Positions 10,501 through 17,729 of a DNA stretch of 64,000 nucleotides are shown here, one piece after another. The translations under genes and the position numbers were made by a program. Origin of the DNA: Burkholderia territorii (GTDB lineage: Bacteria > Pseudomonadota > Gammaproteobacteria > Burkholderiales > Burkholderiaceae); the NCBI RefSeq assembly GCF_902833055.1, contig NZ_CADFEJ010000007.1, positions 62,001 to 126,000 on the forward strand, in the 5' to 3' direction. The notes under the pieces were generated by a model. It was not told where the DNA came from. It made no database searches and saw only the letters and a list, made by a program, of their open reading frames with translations. Numbering within the stretch: position 1 is the stretch's first letter; each line of letters opens with the position of its first letter.

Positions 10501-11710
10501 CGCGCCGGAACCGCAAGCCGCGCCGCGCATCGACGTCGCGAGCTTCACGCCGAAGCGCTTCGCGCTTCACTTCGGCACGCTGAAGCTGCTCAAGCGCAAC
10601 TGGGAGAACGTGATCATCGGCGCGTCGCACATCGACGAGCTGTGGCAGGCGAACATCGCGTCGAACCAGGTATCGGGCTACCTGTCCTGGGCGCCGGGCG
10701 GAGGCCACAACGGCGCGGGCGTGCTAAACGCGCGGCTCGCGAAGCTCGTGATTCCGGACAGCGCGCAGCACGACCTCGTCGGCCGCGCAATGAACCTGCC
10801 GACGCCGACCGACCGGCCGATGCCGTCGGTCGACCTGATCGTCGACCAGGTCGTCGCGCGCAACCACGACATCGGCCGCCTCGTCGTCAACGCGCGCAAC
10901 ATCGACGAAGCCGGCACGCCGGTGTGGCAGCTCGACAAGCTGGAGCTGTCGAACCCGGCCGCGAAGCTGACGGCAACCGGCAACTGGCGCACGTCGCGCC
11001 GCGCGCTGGCCCGCGGCGTCGACGAAAACGATGCGCCGCGCCGCAGCGTGTTCGACTTCAAGCTCGACGTCGGCAACGCGGGCGCGCTGCTCGACCTCGT
11101 CGGCCTGCCGCGCACGCTGGCGGACGGCCACGGCACGGTGACCGGCAAGGTCGGCTGGCGCGGCGGCCCGACCGCGGTCGACCTCCCGTCGCTCGGCGGC
11201 CAGGTCGCACTCGACCTGGAACACGGCCAGATCCTGAAGGTCGATCCGGGCGCCGCGAAACTGCTCGGCGTGCTCAGCCTGCAGAGCCTCGCGCGCTTCC
11301 TGACGCTCAATTTCCGCGACGTGATCGGCAAGGGACTGCCGTTCGACAAGATCACGGGCACCAGCCGCATCTCGAACGGCATCGCCCGCACCGACGACTT
11401 CTCGATGACGACCGCGCCGGCGAACGTGACCGTGCGCGGCGCGGTCGACCTCGGCACCGAGACGCAGGACCTGCACGCGCACGTCGCGCCGAAGATCGGC
11501 GCCGGCACGGCCGCGATCGCCGCCGCGATCATCAATCCGCTGCTCGGCGTCGGCGTGCTGGCGGCGAACTACGCGCTGTCGGAGACGCTGTCGCACGCGT
11601 TCGCGCTGGACTACGCGATCACCGGCTCGTGGGCGCATCCGCACATCGAGCGGGTGCGGGGCGATCAGGGTAAGATGAACCACGGTCCGGCCGATGCGGC
11701 GAGCCACTGA
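7511..11710 (+). CDS. yhdP: YhdP family AsmA-like membrane protein
   Basis: Very large (1399 aa) envelope protein. One N-terminal membrane segment (around residues 28-50: VTLAVGIGTYFVAAGAFLGL) is followed by a long periplasmic region rich in beta-strand-like repeats, with GNWRTSRR and a glycine/alanine-rich C-terminal segment (AAIAAAIINPLLGVGVLAANY) typical of YhdP/TIGR02099. In E. coli, YhdP helps move phospholipid to the outer membrane; that role is inferred here. Divergent from glnE. Its stop codon overlaps an in-frame ATG of the next gene (TGATG at 11708-11712), suggesting co-translation with the amidohydrolase. Confidence 0.93.
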   Translation: MSDRQESALAKPEAGPPKHDHPVLRRVFRVTLAVGIGTYFVAAGAFLGLRYVLLPRIDEFRPRIERAVSDKLHAQLSIGKLSPHWSGMQPGVEVANLTIRGRDGQVALSVPHATAALSWMSLLRLSPALSSLIVDHPDLVVARTADGSLSIAGVGVATTHGGNDTFGTWLLKQEAIVLRNGTLRWRDAQHDAPELALAGIRLAVLNDGREHRAALQAPANGTLLLGPLDFRARFRHKPLAPIGKPTNWTGDAYLSTGPVDLQTLGRYLDIPLTIHAGRIDNAIWATFENGHLRSAGGDLQGADVVLRVRPTQPRLDVPTVGFGWDMALDAGRDYTLHLTRFNAELGQTPLPDGTPLARSLALSTLTARYRVPAADQGQLLSVVGDRVDLGILSEFIRGLPLPARLRNELIKLDPRGMVSNYHIEVERAKPARAELADEERRTGAAPIVRYRFLGDLQGISFAAQEPPPGLSPRGHPRAGWPGVENLWGHVDANETGGAAHFDAVNAAVTVPGEFDEPRLTFDRLRGNAKWAITPAPGEKHARVEVTLPDLFVANPDAEIAVSGSYTNPGHGRGSLDLRADFARASVARIPRYLPTGMSEHLRTYLGHALQDGQVSKGASIVARGPLEKFPFEHEPDAGVFHIVAPFTGGRFEPTPYPPRKLANGTPSVWPALDGIDGVFELAQNKLRFDIARAHYKRVALTKVAGRIDDLGNPSKSPLVIDGHAQGPLADLIDYADNSSLGAMSGHIGQRIDAQGPAALALKITIPQHVPHPHTHVEGALAFGGNTLSTDGVPPLSALRGSVRFTEAGASLHDLSGRFLGGPVRANGNFQSHGPYAVDVDGKLALDATRGLNLRGTAAALLEHVVGDAPYQLAVRGAPGRLPEVTARSDLTGVALNFPAPFAKPAGTPMPFRFTLQPASQAGGKRLEHADLTLGPVSATYLLDATPGQPLRAVRGAMGIHRMPDLPQEGVSAAVDVDELDADAWLALARTLQHDATRAPEPQAAPRIDVASFTPKRFALHFGTLKLLKRNWENVIIGASHIDELWQANIASNQVSGYLSWAPGGGHNGAGVLNARLAKLVIPDSAQHDLVGRAMNLPTPTDRPMPSVDLIVDQVVARNHDIGRLVVNARNIDEAGTPVWQLDKLELSNPAAKLTATGNWRTSRRALARGVDENDAPRRSVFDFKLDVGNAGALLDLVGLPRTLADGHGTVTGKVGWRGGPTAVDLPSLGGQVALDLEHGQILKVDPGAAKLLGVLSLQSLARFLTLNFRDVIGKGLPFDKITGTSRISNGIARTDDFSMTTAPANVTVRGAVDLGTETQDLHAHVAPKIGAGTAAIAAAIINPLLGVGVLAANYALSETLSHAFALDYAITGSWAHPHIERVRGDQGKMNHGPADAASH

Positions 11711-11757
11711 TGCGCTCGGTCGGGCCGCACCCCATTTATGACGCAACCGATCCAGCG

Positions 11758-12585
11758 ATGACCGATCACACCCGTTTAGCCACACCCTTTCGGGTCGCCG
11801 CGCTGCAGATGGTGAGCACGCCGGACGTCGCACGCAATCTCGCCGAAGCCGGCCGCCTGATCGCGGAAGCGGCCGGCGAGGGCGCGCAGCTCGTGCTGCT
11901 GCCCGAGTATTTCTGCTTCATGGGCCATCGCGACACCGACAAGCTCGCGCTCGCCGAACCCTACCGCGACGGCCCGATCCAGCGCTTTCTTTCGGAGGCC
12001 GCGCAGCGTCACGGCGTCTGGGTGATCGGCGGCACGCTGCCGCTGAAGGCGCCCGAACCCGATCGCGTGCTGAACACGACGCTCGTGTTCGACCCGAGCG
12101 GCCACGAAGCGGCGCGCTACGACAAGATCCACCTGTTCAACTTCGAGAAAGGCGACGAATCGTTCGACGAGGCGCGCACGATCCGCGCGGGCGACACTGT
12201 CGTCGCGTTCGACGCGCCGTTCGGCCGGGTCGGCCTGTCGGTCTGTTACGATCTGCGCTTTCCGGAGCTGTATCGCAGGATGGGCGACTGCGCGCTGATC
12301 GTCGTGCCGTCGGCGTTTACGTATACGACGGGCCGCGCGCACTGGGAGATGCTGCTGCGCGCGCGAGCCGTCGAAAACCAGTGTTACGTGCTCGCGGCCG
12401 CGCAAGGCGGCAAGCACGAGAACGGCCGGCGCACCTGGGGCCACAGCATGCTGATCGACCCGTGGGGCGAGATCGTCGCGGTTCGCGACGAAGGCGCGAG
12501 CGTCGTGATCGGCGCGCTCGATCCGCAGCGCATCGCCGACGTGCGCCAGAGCCTGCCCGCGTGGCGGCATCGCGTGCTGACCTGA
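11758..12585 (+). CDS. Nit-type carbon-nitrogen hydrolase
   Basis: Member of the nitrilase superfamily, closest in pattern to the Nit1/Nit2 and omega-amidase branch, which includes deaminated-glutathione amidase. All three catalytic residues are visible: Glu50 (VLLPEYFCF), Lys123 (YDKIHLFNF) and Cys163 (SVCYDLRFPELYR). It has 275 aa from the ATG at 11758 (MTDHTRLATPFRVAALQM). An alternative ATG at 11710 overlaps the yhdP stop and would add 16 residues; neither start has a clear Shine-Dalgarno sequence. It sits between yhdP and tldD, a common betaproteobacterial order. The substrate cannot be told from sequence alone. Confidence 0.9.
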   Translation: MTDHTRLATPFRVAALQMVSTPDVARNLAEAGRLIAEAAGEGAQLVLLPEYFCFMGHRDTDKLALAEPYRDGPIQRFLSEAAQRHGVWVIGGTLPLKAPEPDRVLNTTLVFDPSGHEAARYDKIHLFNFEKGDESFDEARTIRAGDTVVAFDAPFGRVGLSVCYDLRFPELYRRMGDCALIVVPSAFTYTTGRAHWEMLLRARAVENQCYVLAAAQGGKHENGRRTWGHSMLIDPWGEIVAVRDEGASVVIGALDPQRIADVRQSLPAWRHRVLT

Positions 12586-12674
12586 ACCGCTGCCCCCGGC
12601 GCTTGAAACGCCGCCCGGCCAACCCATCTGCCCAGAACGCACCCGACAACTTTTTGAGAACCCTCGATACCCGC

Positions 12675-14141
12675 ATGAACATCATCGAACCCGGCATCCG
12701 CAATCTTGCGCTGGCGAAGGACATCCTCCTCACGCCGTACGGCCTCGACGAGAGCCTGCTCACGCGCACGATCGCCGACATCTTCACGCATCGCGTCGAC
12801 TACGCGGACCTGTACTTCCAGGCAACCCGCAGCGAAGCGTGGAGCCTCGAGGAAGGCATCGTGAAGTCGGGCAGCTTCAGCATCGACCAGGGCGTCGGCG
12901 TGCGTGCGGTCGCGGGCGACCGCACCGCGTTCGCGTACTCGGACGACCTGTCGCCGGAGGCCATCGCCCAGGCGGCCGCGGCCACCAAGGCGATCGCGGC
13001 GGCCGGCGGCGGCCGCCAGAAGATCAAGGCGGCGACGTCGCTGAAGGGCATCTCGGGCCGCGACCTGTACCTGCCGTCCGATCCGCTCGCGTCGCTCGAC
13101 GCGACGGCCAAGGTCAAGTTGCTCGAGCGCATCGAGCAGATGGCGCGCGGGCGCGATCCGCGCGTCACGCAGGTGATGGCGGGCCTCGCCGGCGAATACG
13201 ACGTCGTGCTGGTCGCGCGCAGCGACGGCGCGCTCGCGGCCGACATCCGTCCGCTCGTGCGCGTGTCGGTCACGGTGATCGCCGAACAGAACGGGCGCCG
13301 CGAGATCGGCTCCGGCGGCGGCGGCGGCCGCTTCGACTACGGCTACTTCACCGACGAGGTGCTGTCGCGCTACGTCGACGACGCCGTGCATGCGGCGCTC
13401 GTGAACCTCGACGCGCGCCCCGCCCCGGCCGGCGCGATGACGGTCGTGCTCGGGCCGGGCTGGCCGGGCGTGCTGCTGCACGAGGCGATCGGCCATGGCC
13501 TCGAGGGCGACTTCAACCGCAAGGGCTCGTCGGCGTTCGCCGGGCGCATCGGCGAGCAGGTCGCCGCGAAGGGCGTGACCGTGGTCGACGACGGCACGCT
13601 GCCGAATCGCCGCGGTTCGCTGAACATCGACGACGAAGGCAACCCGACGCAGTGCACGACGCTGATCGAGGACGGCATCCTGAAGGGCTACATCCAGGAC
13701 ACGCTGAACGCGCGCCTGATGAAGATGCCCGTCACCGGCAACGCACGGCGCGAGTCGTATGCGGCGCTGCCGATGCCGCGCATGACCAATACGTACATGC
13801 TGAACGGCGACAAGGATCCGCAGGAAATCATCGCGTCGGTGAAGAACGGCCTGTACGCGGTGAACTTCGGCGGCGGCCAGGTCGACATCACGAACGGCAA
13901 GTTCGTGTTCTCGGCGTCCGAGGCGTACATGATCGAGAACGGCAAGATCACGTACCCGGTGAAGGGCGCGACGCTGATCGGCAGCGGCCCGGAATCGCTG
14001 AAGTACGTGAGCATGATCGGCAACGACATGTCGCTCGACTCGGGCGTCGGCGTGTGCGGCAAGGAAGGCCAGAGCGTGCCGGTCGGCGTCGGCCAGCCGA
14101 CCCTGCGGATCGACAAGATGACGGTCGGCGGTACGGCATAA
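12675..14141 (+). CDS. tldD: Metalloprotease TldD
   Basis: TldD pairs with TldE (PmbA) to degrade unfolded peptides; it is needed for microcin B17 maturation and CcdA turnover in E. coli. The 488-aa protein has the zinc motif HEAIGHGLEGD (HExxH at residues 269-274) and the C-terminal GVGVCGKEGQSVPVG segment containing the conserved Cys. Start at 12675 (MNIIEPGIRNLALAKD) where similarity begins. The partner pmbA is not in this window. A 12-base inverted repeat follows the stop. Confidence 0.95.
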   Translation: MNIIEPGIRNLALAKDILLTPYGLDESLLTRTIADIFTHRVDYADLYFQATRSEAWSLEEGIVKSGSFSIDQGVGVRAVAGDRTAFAYSDDLSPEAIAQAAAATKAIAAAGGGRQKIKAATSLKGISGRDLYLPSDPLASLDATAKVKLLERIEQMARGRDPRVTQVMAGLAGEYDVVLVARSDGALAADIRPLVRVSVTVIAEQNGRREIGSGGGGGRFDYGYFTDEVLSRYVDDAVHAALVNLDARPAPAGAMTVVLGPGWPGVLLHEAIGHGLEGDFNRKGSSAFAGRIGEQVAAKGVTVVDDGTLPNRRGSLNIDDEGNPTQCTTLIEDGILKGYIQDTLNARLMKMPVTGNARRESYAALPMPRMTNTYMLNGDKDPQEIIASVKNGLYAVNFGGGQVDITNGKFVFSASEAYMIENGKITYPVKGATLIGSGPESLKYVSMIGNDMSLDSGVGVCGKEGQSVPVGVGQPTLRIDKMTVGGTA

Positions 14142-14156
14142 CCGCATGGCGGCGCA

Positions 14157-14194
14157 GACAATCCGCGCATTTTGACTAAAACGCGCGGATTGTC
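14157..14194 (+). terminator. Hairpin after tldD
   Basis: A perfect 12-base inverted repeat (GACAATCCGCGC at 14157-14168, partner at 14183-14194) with a 14-base loop, 15 bases after the tldD stop. Only a weak T stretch follows (CATTTTCG), so termination is likely but not certain. It lies just upstream of the aroG promoter and would insulate it. Confidence 0.5.
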
Positions 14195-14215
14195 CGCATT
14201 TTCGAGCATCCCCGG

Positions 14216-14244
14216 TTGCCAGCCGCCCGGCGACCGGGTATAAA
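14216..14244 (+). promoter_or_regulatory. Sigma70 promoter of the aroG leader
   Basis: TTGCCA (14216-14221) and TATAAA (14239-14244) separated by exactly 17 bases, an unusually good promoter for this GC-rich sequence. The start of transcription would be near 14251, giving a leader of about 160 bases up to the attenuator terminator and about 290 bases before aroG. Confidence 0.75.
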
Positions 14245-14281
14245 TTCCGAATCAACTTTTTTGACGAACCGAATCTCCGTC

Positions 14282-14347
14282 ATGTCCGCCAAGTTTTACT
14301 TTTACTTTTTTTGGTATCTCAGACCGCTGGCGGATCGAGAGGGTTGA
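14282..14347 (+). CDS. Aromatic leader peptide of aroG attenuator
   Basis: A 21-codon ORF that starts MSAKFYFYFFWYLRP and ends with TGA at 14345-14347. Codons 5-12 are eight consecutive aromatic codons: Phe, Tyr, Phe, Tyr, Phe, Phe, Trp, Tyr (14294-14317). Such a run is not expected by chance in DNA this GC-rich and is the hallmark of leader peptides in ribosome-mediated attenuation (compare pheL, pheM, trpL). There is no strong Shine-Dalgarno sequence. It lies between a good promoter and a strong terminator, 192 bases ahead of the DAHP synthase gene. Role: sensing charged tRNA-Phe, tRNA-Tyr and tRNA-Trp. Confidence 0.85.
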   Translation: MSAKFYFYFFWYLRPLADREG

Positions 14348-14409
14348 TGGCGCGTAAAGCGCAACCGAAATTCCCGAAAAAACCGCCGGCGAACCCGGCG
14401 GTTTTTTTT
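14285..14409 (+). promoter_or_regulatory. Transcription attenuator controlling aroG
   Basis: Four segments form mutually exclusive pairs. Segment 1 (14285-14291, TCCGCCA) pairs perfectly with segment 2 (14328-14334, TGGCGGA). Segment 2 extended (14325-14333, CGCTGGCGG) pairs over 9 bases, with one U-G, with segment 3 (14383-14391, CCGCCGGCG). Segment 3 (14383-14389) also pairs perfectly with segment 4 (14395-14401, CCGGCGG) to form the terminator. The aromatic codons lie in the 1:2 loop. A ribosome stalled there would mask segment 1, free segment 2 and form the antiterminator; a ribosome reaching the stop would cover segment 2 and allow termination. A further hairpin (GCGC-GTAAA-GCGC, flanked by GGTT/AACC) lies at 14342-14366. 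Confidence 0.82.
14377..14409 (+). terminator. Attenuator terminator upstream of aroG
   Basis: CCGCCGG (14383-14389), loop CGAAC, CCGGCGG (14395-14401), then eight T (14402-14409). Six A before the stem can extend the pairing. This is the strongest intrinsic terminator in its neighbourhood and it lies upstream of, not after, a gene. Confidence 0.88.
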
Positions 14410-14539
14410 CGCCCTTCGCCACCCGGTCGCCGCCGCAGCGGATCCCGCGGCCCCGACCGAAACCACTGAATCGCTTGAATTGATGAATCTGCCGCACGCG
14501 CACTGACCGAACGGCGCCCGCAAAATTAGGAGAAACAGC

Positions 14540-15613
14540 ATGCCCCCGCACAACACCGACGACGTCCGCATTCGCGAACTCAAGGAACTGACGCCGCCCG
14601 CCCACCTGATCCGCGAATTCGCATGCTCCGAGGCCGCGTCCGAGCTGATCTACAACTCGCGCCAGTCGATGCACCGCATCCTGCACGGGATGGACGACCG
14701 GCTGATCGTGGTGATCGGGCCGTGCTCGATCCACGATACGAAGGCGGCGATCGAGTACGCGGGGCGGCTCGTGAAGGAGCGCGAGCGCTTCAAGGGCGAG
14801 CTGGAAATCGTGATGCGCGTGTACTTCGAGAAGCCGCGCACGACGGTCGGCTGGAAAGGCCTCATCAACGATCCGCACCTCGACAACAGCTTCAAGATCA
14901 ACGAAGGGCTGCGCACCGCGCGCGAACTGCTGCTGCAGATCAACGAGATGGGCCTGCCGGCCGCGACCGAATACCTCGACATGATCAGCCCGCAGTACAT
15001 CGCCGACCTGATCTCGTGGGGCGCGATCGGCGCGCGCACGACCGAGTCGCAGGTGCACCGCGAGCTCGCGTCGGGGCTGTCGTGCCCGGTCGGTTTCAAG
15101 AACGGCACCGACGGCAACGTGAAGATCGCGGTCGACGCGATCAAGGCCGCCTCGCAGCCGCACCATTTCCTGTCGGTGACCAAGGGCGGTCACTCGGCGA
15201 TCGTGTCGACGGCCGGTAACGAGGACTGCCACGTGATCCTGCGCGGCGGCAAGACGCCGAACTACGATGCGGACAGCGTGAACGCCGCATGCGCCGACAT
15301 CGGCAAGGCCGGCCTCGCCGCGCGCCTGATGATCGATGCGAGCCACGCAAACAGCTCGAAGAAGCACGAGAACCAGATCCCCGTGTGCGCGGACATCGGC
15401 CGCCAGGTCGCGGCCGGCGACGAGCGCATCGTCGGCGTGATGATCGAGTCGCACCTGGTCGAAGGGCGCCAGGACCTGAAGGAAGGCTGCCCGCTGACCT
15501 ACGGCCAGAGCATCACCGACGCGTGCATCGCGTGGGACGACAGCGTGAAGGTGCTTGAAGGCCTCGCGGAATCGGTGAAGGCACGGCGCGTCGCGCGCGG
15601 CAGCGGCAACTGA
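14540..15613 (+). CDS. aroG: 3-deoxy-7-phosphoheptulonate (DAHP) synthase
   Basis: Condenses phosphoenolpyruvate and erythrose-4-phosphate, the first step of the shikimate pathway to Phe, Tyr and Trp. It has 357 aa, usual for the type I-alpha class. Motifs: IGPCSIHD with the metal-binding Cys62, EKPRTTVGWKG, GARTTESQVHRELASGLS and DASHANSSKKHENQ. Shine-Dalgarno AGGAG at 14528-14532. The gene stands alone behind the aromatic attenuator. Which amino acid inhibits the enzyme cannot be judged safely; the mixed Phe/Tyr/Trp leader suggests that supply of all three controls its expression. Confidence 0.95.
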   Translation: MPPHNTDDVRIRELKELTPPAHLIREFACSEAASELIYNSRQSMHRILHGMDDRLIVVIGPCSIHDTKAAIEYAGRLVKERERFKGELEIVMRVYFEKPRTTVGWKGLINDPHLDNSFKINEGLRTARELLLQINEMGLPAATEYLDMISPQYIADLISWGAIGARTTESQVHRELASGLSCPVGFKNGTDGNVKIAVDAIKAASQPHHFLSVTKGGHSAIVSTAGNEDCHVILRGGKTPNYDADSVNAACADIGKAGLAARLMIDASHANSSKKHENQIPVCADIGRQVAAGDERIVGVMIESHLVEGRQDLKEGCPLTYGQSITDACIAWDDSVKVLEGLAESVKARRVARGSGN

Positions 15614-15682
15614 GCGCCGGCAGGCCCGAGGCGGCGCCTGCCGCCCGCGGGCTGGCGGCCTGCGCCTCGCGCTGCAACGATA

Positions 15683-15711
15683 AGGCCCGGCTCGCGCCGG
15701 GCCTGTTCGTT
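15683..15711. terminator. Terminator between convergent aroG and hmp
   Basis: Perfect 8-base stem AGGCCCGG (15683-15690) / CCGGGCCT (15697-15704) with a 6-base loop, followed by GTTCGTT on the plus strand. It lies between two convergent genes and could serve either; the T tracts are weak on both sides. Confidence 0.55.
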
Positions 15712-15733
15712 TGGGGGAACCGCCGTCAGGTCC

Positions 15734-16942
15734 TCATTCGAGCGCACCCGAACCGAAGATCTCGGTATTGATGCGTGCCGGCTCGACGCCCAGCGCGACC
15801 AGCGCGTCGCGTTGCGCCTTCATGAACGCGACCGGGCCGCACACGTAGTAGTCGGCGTCCGGCACCAGCGCGTATTGCTTCACGCGTTCCGGCGTCAGGC
15901 GCCCTTCGAGGTCGTGATCGACGCCGCCGCAGTCGTTGGGGCCGACCCGCTCGTACAGCACCGTGCGCTTCACGTTCGCATGGTCGCGCACCGTATCGTT
16001 CAACCAGTCGCGGAACGCGTGCACCGCGCCCGACCGGCATGCGTGGACGAACCGCACGTCGCGCGTGCTGCCTTCGCCGACGAGCGTCGATGCCATCGAC
16101 ACCATCGGCGTCAGGCCGACCCCGCCGGAGATCAGCACGACCGGCGTATCGATGCCGCGCTTGAGCGAAAATTCGCCCATCGGCGCGGTCACTTCGACGA
16201 TCGCGCCCTCCTCCACACCGTCGTGCATCAGCGTCGACACCTTGCCGGGCGGGATGGCTTCGGGCTGGCCGGCCTCGCGCTTCACCGAGATGCGCAGCCA
16301 CTTGCCGTGCGGCGCATCGGACAGGCTGTACTGGCGCGGCTGGTCGACGCCGAGCTCGCCGACGAAGCGCTTCACCGTGACGTACTGGCCCGGCTCGAAG
16401 GTCGGCGCGTCGCCGCCGTCGGCGGGTGTCAGGTAGAACGACGTGATCTCGTCGCTTTCCCGCACCTTGCGGGCGACTCTGAACGGACGGAAACCGCTCC
16501 ACGCGGCGCCCGCGTAGAGGTCGGCCTCGGCGCCGATCAGGATCTGCGCGAGCTGGCCGTACGCGACGCGCCACGCGTCGAGCGTCTGCGCATCGACCGC
16601 GTCGCCGAGCACCTCGACGATCGACGCGAGCAGGTTCTCGCCGACGATCGGGTAATGCTCGGGACGGACGTTCAGGCTCGCGTGCTTGTGCGCGATATGC
16701 GACACCGCGCCGCCCAGTGCGCCGAGATTGTCGATGTTCGCCGCATACGCATAGACGGCCTTCGCGAGCGTTTCCGGCTGGCTGCCCGTCTTCTGGTGCG
16801 TCTGGTTGAACAGGTTCTTCAGTTCCGGATGACGCGCGAACATGCGCTGATAGAAATGCTTCGTGATCGTCGCGCCATGCTCGGCCAGGACGGGGGCGGT
16901 GGCCTTCACTCGGGCCATCTGGTCAGCGGTGATGTGGGTCAT
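15734..16942 (-). CDS. hmp: Flavohaemoprotein (nitric oxide dioxygenase)
   Basis: Oxidises NO to nitrate with O2 and NAD(P)H, giving protection from nitrosative stress. The 402-aa protein has a globin domain (residues 1-140) with distal Tyr31 (KHFYQRMF) and proximal His87 (AHKHASLNVRPEHY). An FAD domain (RQYSLSD) and an NAD domain (GGVGLTPMVSM, YVCGPVAFMK) follow. Shine-Dalgarno GGAG lies just before the ATG. A 29-base palindrome resembling an NsrR site lies 13 bases upstream of the start codon, so regulation by NO through NsrR is likely. Confidence 0.96.
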   Translation of the reverse strand: MTHITADQMARVKATAPVLAEHGATITKHFYQRMFARHPELKNLFNQTHQKTGSQPETLAKAVYAYAANIDNLGALGGAVSHIAHKHASLNVRPEHYPIVGENLLASIVEVLGDAVDAQTLDAWRVAYGQLAQILIGAEADLYAGAAWSGFRPFRVARKVRESDEITSFYLTPADGGDAPTFEPGQYVTVKRFVGELGVDQPRQYSLSDAPHGKWLRISVKREAGQPEAIPPGKVSTLMHDGVEEGAIVEVTAPMGEFSLKRGIDTPVVLISGGVGLTPMVSMASTLVGEGSTRDVRFVHACRSGAVHAFRDWLNDTVRDHANVKRTVLYERVGPNDCGGVDHDLEGRLTPERVKQYALVPDADYYVCGPVAFMKAQRDALVALGVEPARINTEIFGSGALE

Positions 16943-16954
16943 GTTCGTTCTCCG

Positions 16955-16983
16955 TTAAACATGCACATACGATACATGTTTAA
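16955..16983 (-). promoter_or_regulatory. Putative NsrR operator of hmp
   Basis: A perfect inverted repeat TTAAACATG (16955-16963) / CATGTTTAA (16975-16983) around an 11-base centre. Read as 11-1-11 half-sites, AACATGCACAT and its partner AACATGTATCG resemble the known NsrR half-site AAGATGCATTT. A TTGCCA box lies on the minus strand about 17 bases upstream of the palindrome's edge, so the operator would overlap the -10 region, a good place for repression. Confidence 0.65.
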
Positions 16984-17037
16984 AAAAACGCCGCCCCTCT
17001 GGCAAATTGTCGCATCGCGCAAAAACGCTGCCGCGCG

Positions 17038-17589
17038 TCAGCGGATCCGGCCGCGCTCCCACAGCACGTCCGACCCGCCGTCCGTGCGGTTCAGCACGCG
17101 CGCCAGCACGAACAGCAGGTCCGACAGCCGGTTCACGTAGCGCCGCGGCGCATCGTTGAGCGTGTCGGTGCGTCCGAGCGCGACGATCGAGCGCTCGGCG
17201 CGCCGGCATACCGTGCGGCACACGTGCGCGAGCGACGCCGCGCGCGAGCCGGCCGGCAGGATGAATTCCTTCAGCGGCGGCAGCGTCGCGTTGTAGTCGG
17301 CGAGCCACCGGTCGAGGCGCGCGAGGTGCGTGTCGTCGAGTACCGCATGGCCGGGAATGCACAGCTCGCCGCCGAGATCGAACAGGTCGTGCTGGATCGT
17401 GACCAGCGCGGTGCGCACGTCGTCCGGCAGCGGCTCGGCGAGCAGCACACCGAGGTTCGAGTTCAGTTCGTCGACGTCGCCGATCGCGGCGATCCGCGCG
17501 TCGTCCTTGCCGACGCGCCGCCCGTCGCCGAGGCCCGTGGTGCCGTCGTCGCCCGTGCGCGTCGCGATCTTGCTCAAGCGGTTGCCCAT
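17038..17589 (-). CDS. Cob(I)alamin adenosyltransferase, PduO type
   Basis: Transfers the adenosyl group of ATP to cob(I)alamin to make coenzyme B12. The 183-aa protein has the PduO-family signatures TRTGDDGTTGLGDGRRV near the N-terminus (ATP loop), DELNSNLG and CRRAERSIVAL plus NRLSDLLFVLARVLN near the C-terminus. Length is normal. It is on the same strand as hmp but 95 bases away and ends before the hmp operator, so hmp lies downstream of it; the two are probably separate units. No cobalamin riboswitch is visible upstream. Confidence 0.93.
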   Translation of the reverse strand: MGNRLSKIATRTGDDGTTGLGDGRRVGKDDARIAAIGDVDELNSNLGVLLAEPLPDDVRTALVTIQHDLFDLGGELCIPGHAVLDDTHLARLDRWLADYNATLPPLKEFILPAGSRAASLAHVCRTVCRRAERSIVALGRTDTLNDAPRRYVNRLSDLLFVLARVLNRTDGGSDVLWERGRIR

Positions 17590-17729
17590 CCGAATGTCCT
17601 CTCGTGCGCGGCCGCGATGCGGCCCGGTTGCGTAGGAACGCGATTATCGCAGCCCGCGGCGGCAGGCGCAGCCGGCGTTACAGCGTAGAATGGGCCGAAA
17701 GTTCGACAAGCAGTCGCCAGGAGACATTC

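Noticed and set aside
7535..11673. Two open frames of more than 850 codons overlapping yhdP (one antisense, one in another sense frame)
   Set aside because: Both are low-complexity Arg/Ala-rich translations with no recognisable motif, explained by the base composition of yhdP.
17590..17729. Cobalamin riboswitch near the adenosyltransferase
   Set aside because: The gap is short, has no B12-box-like sequence, and the gene's own leader contains no extended conserved structure.
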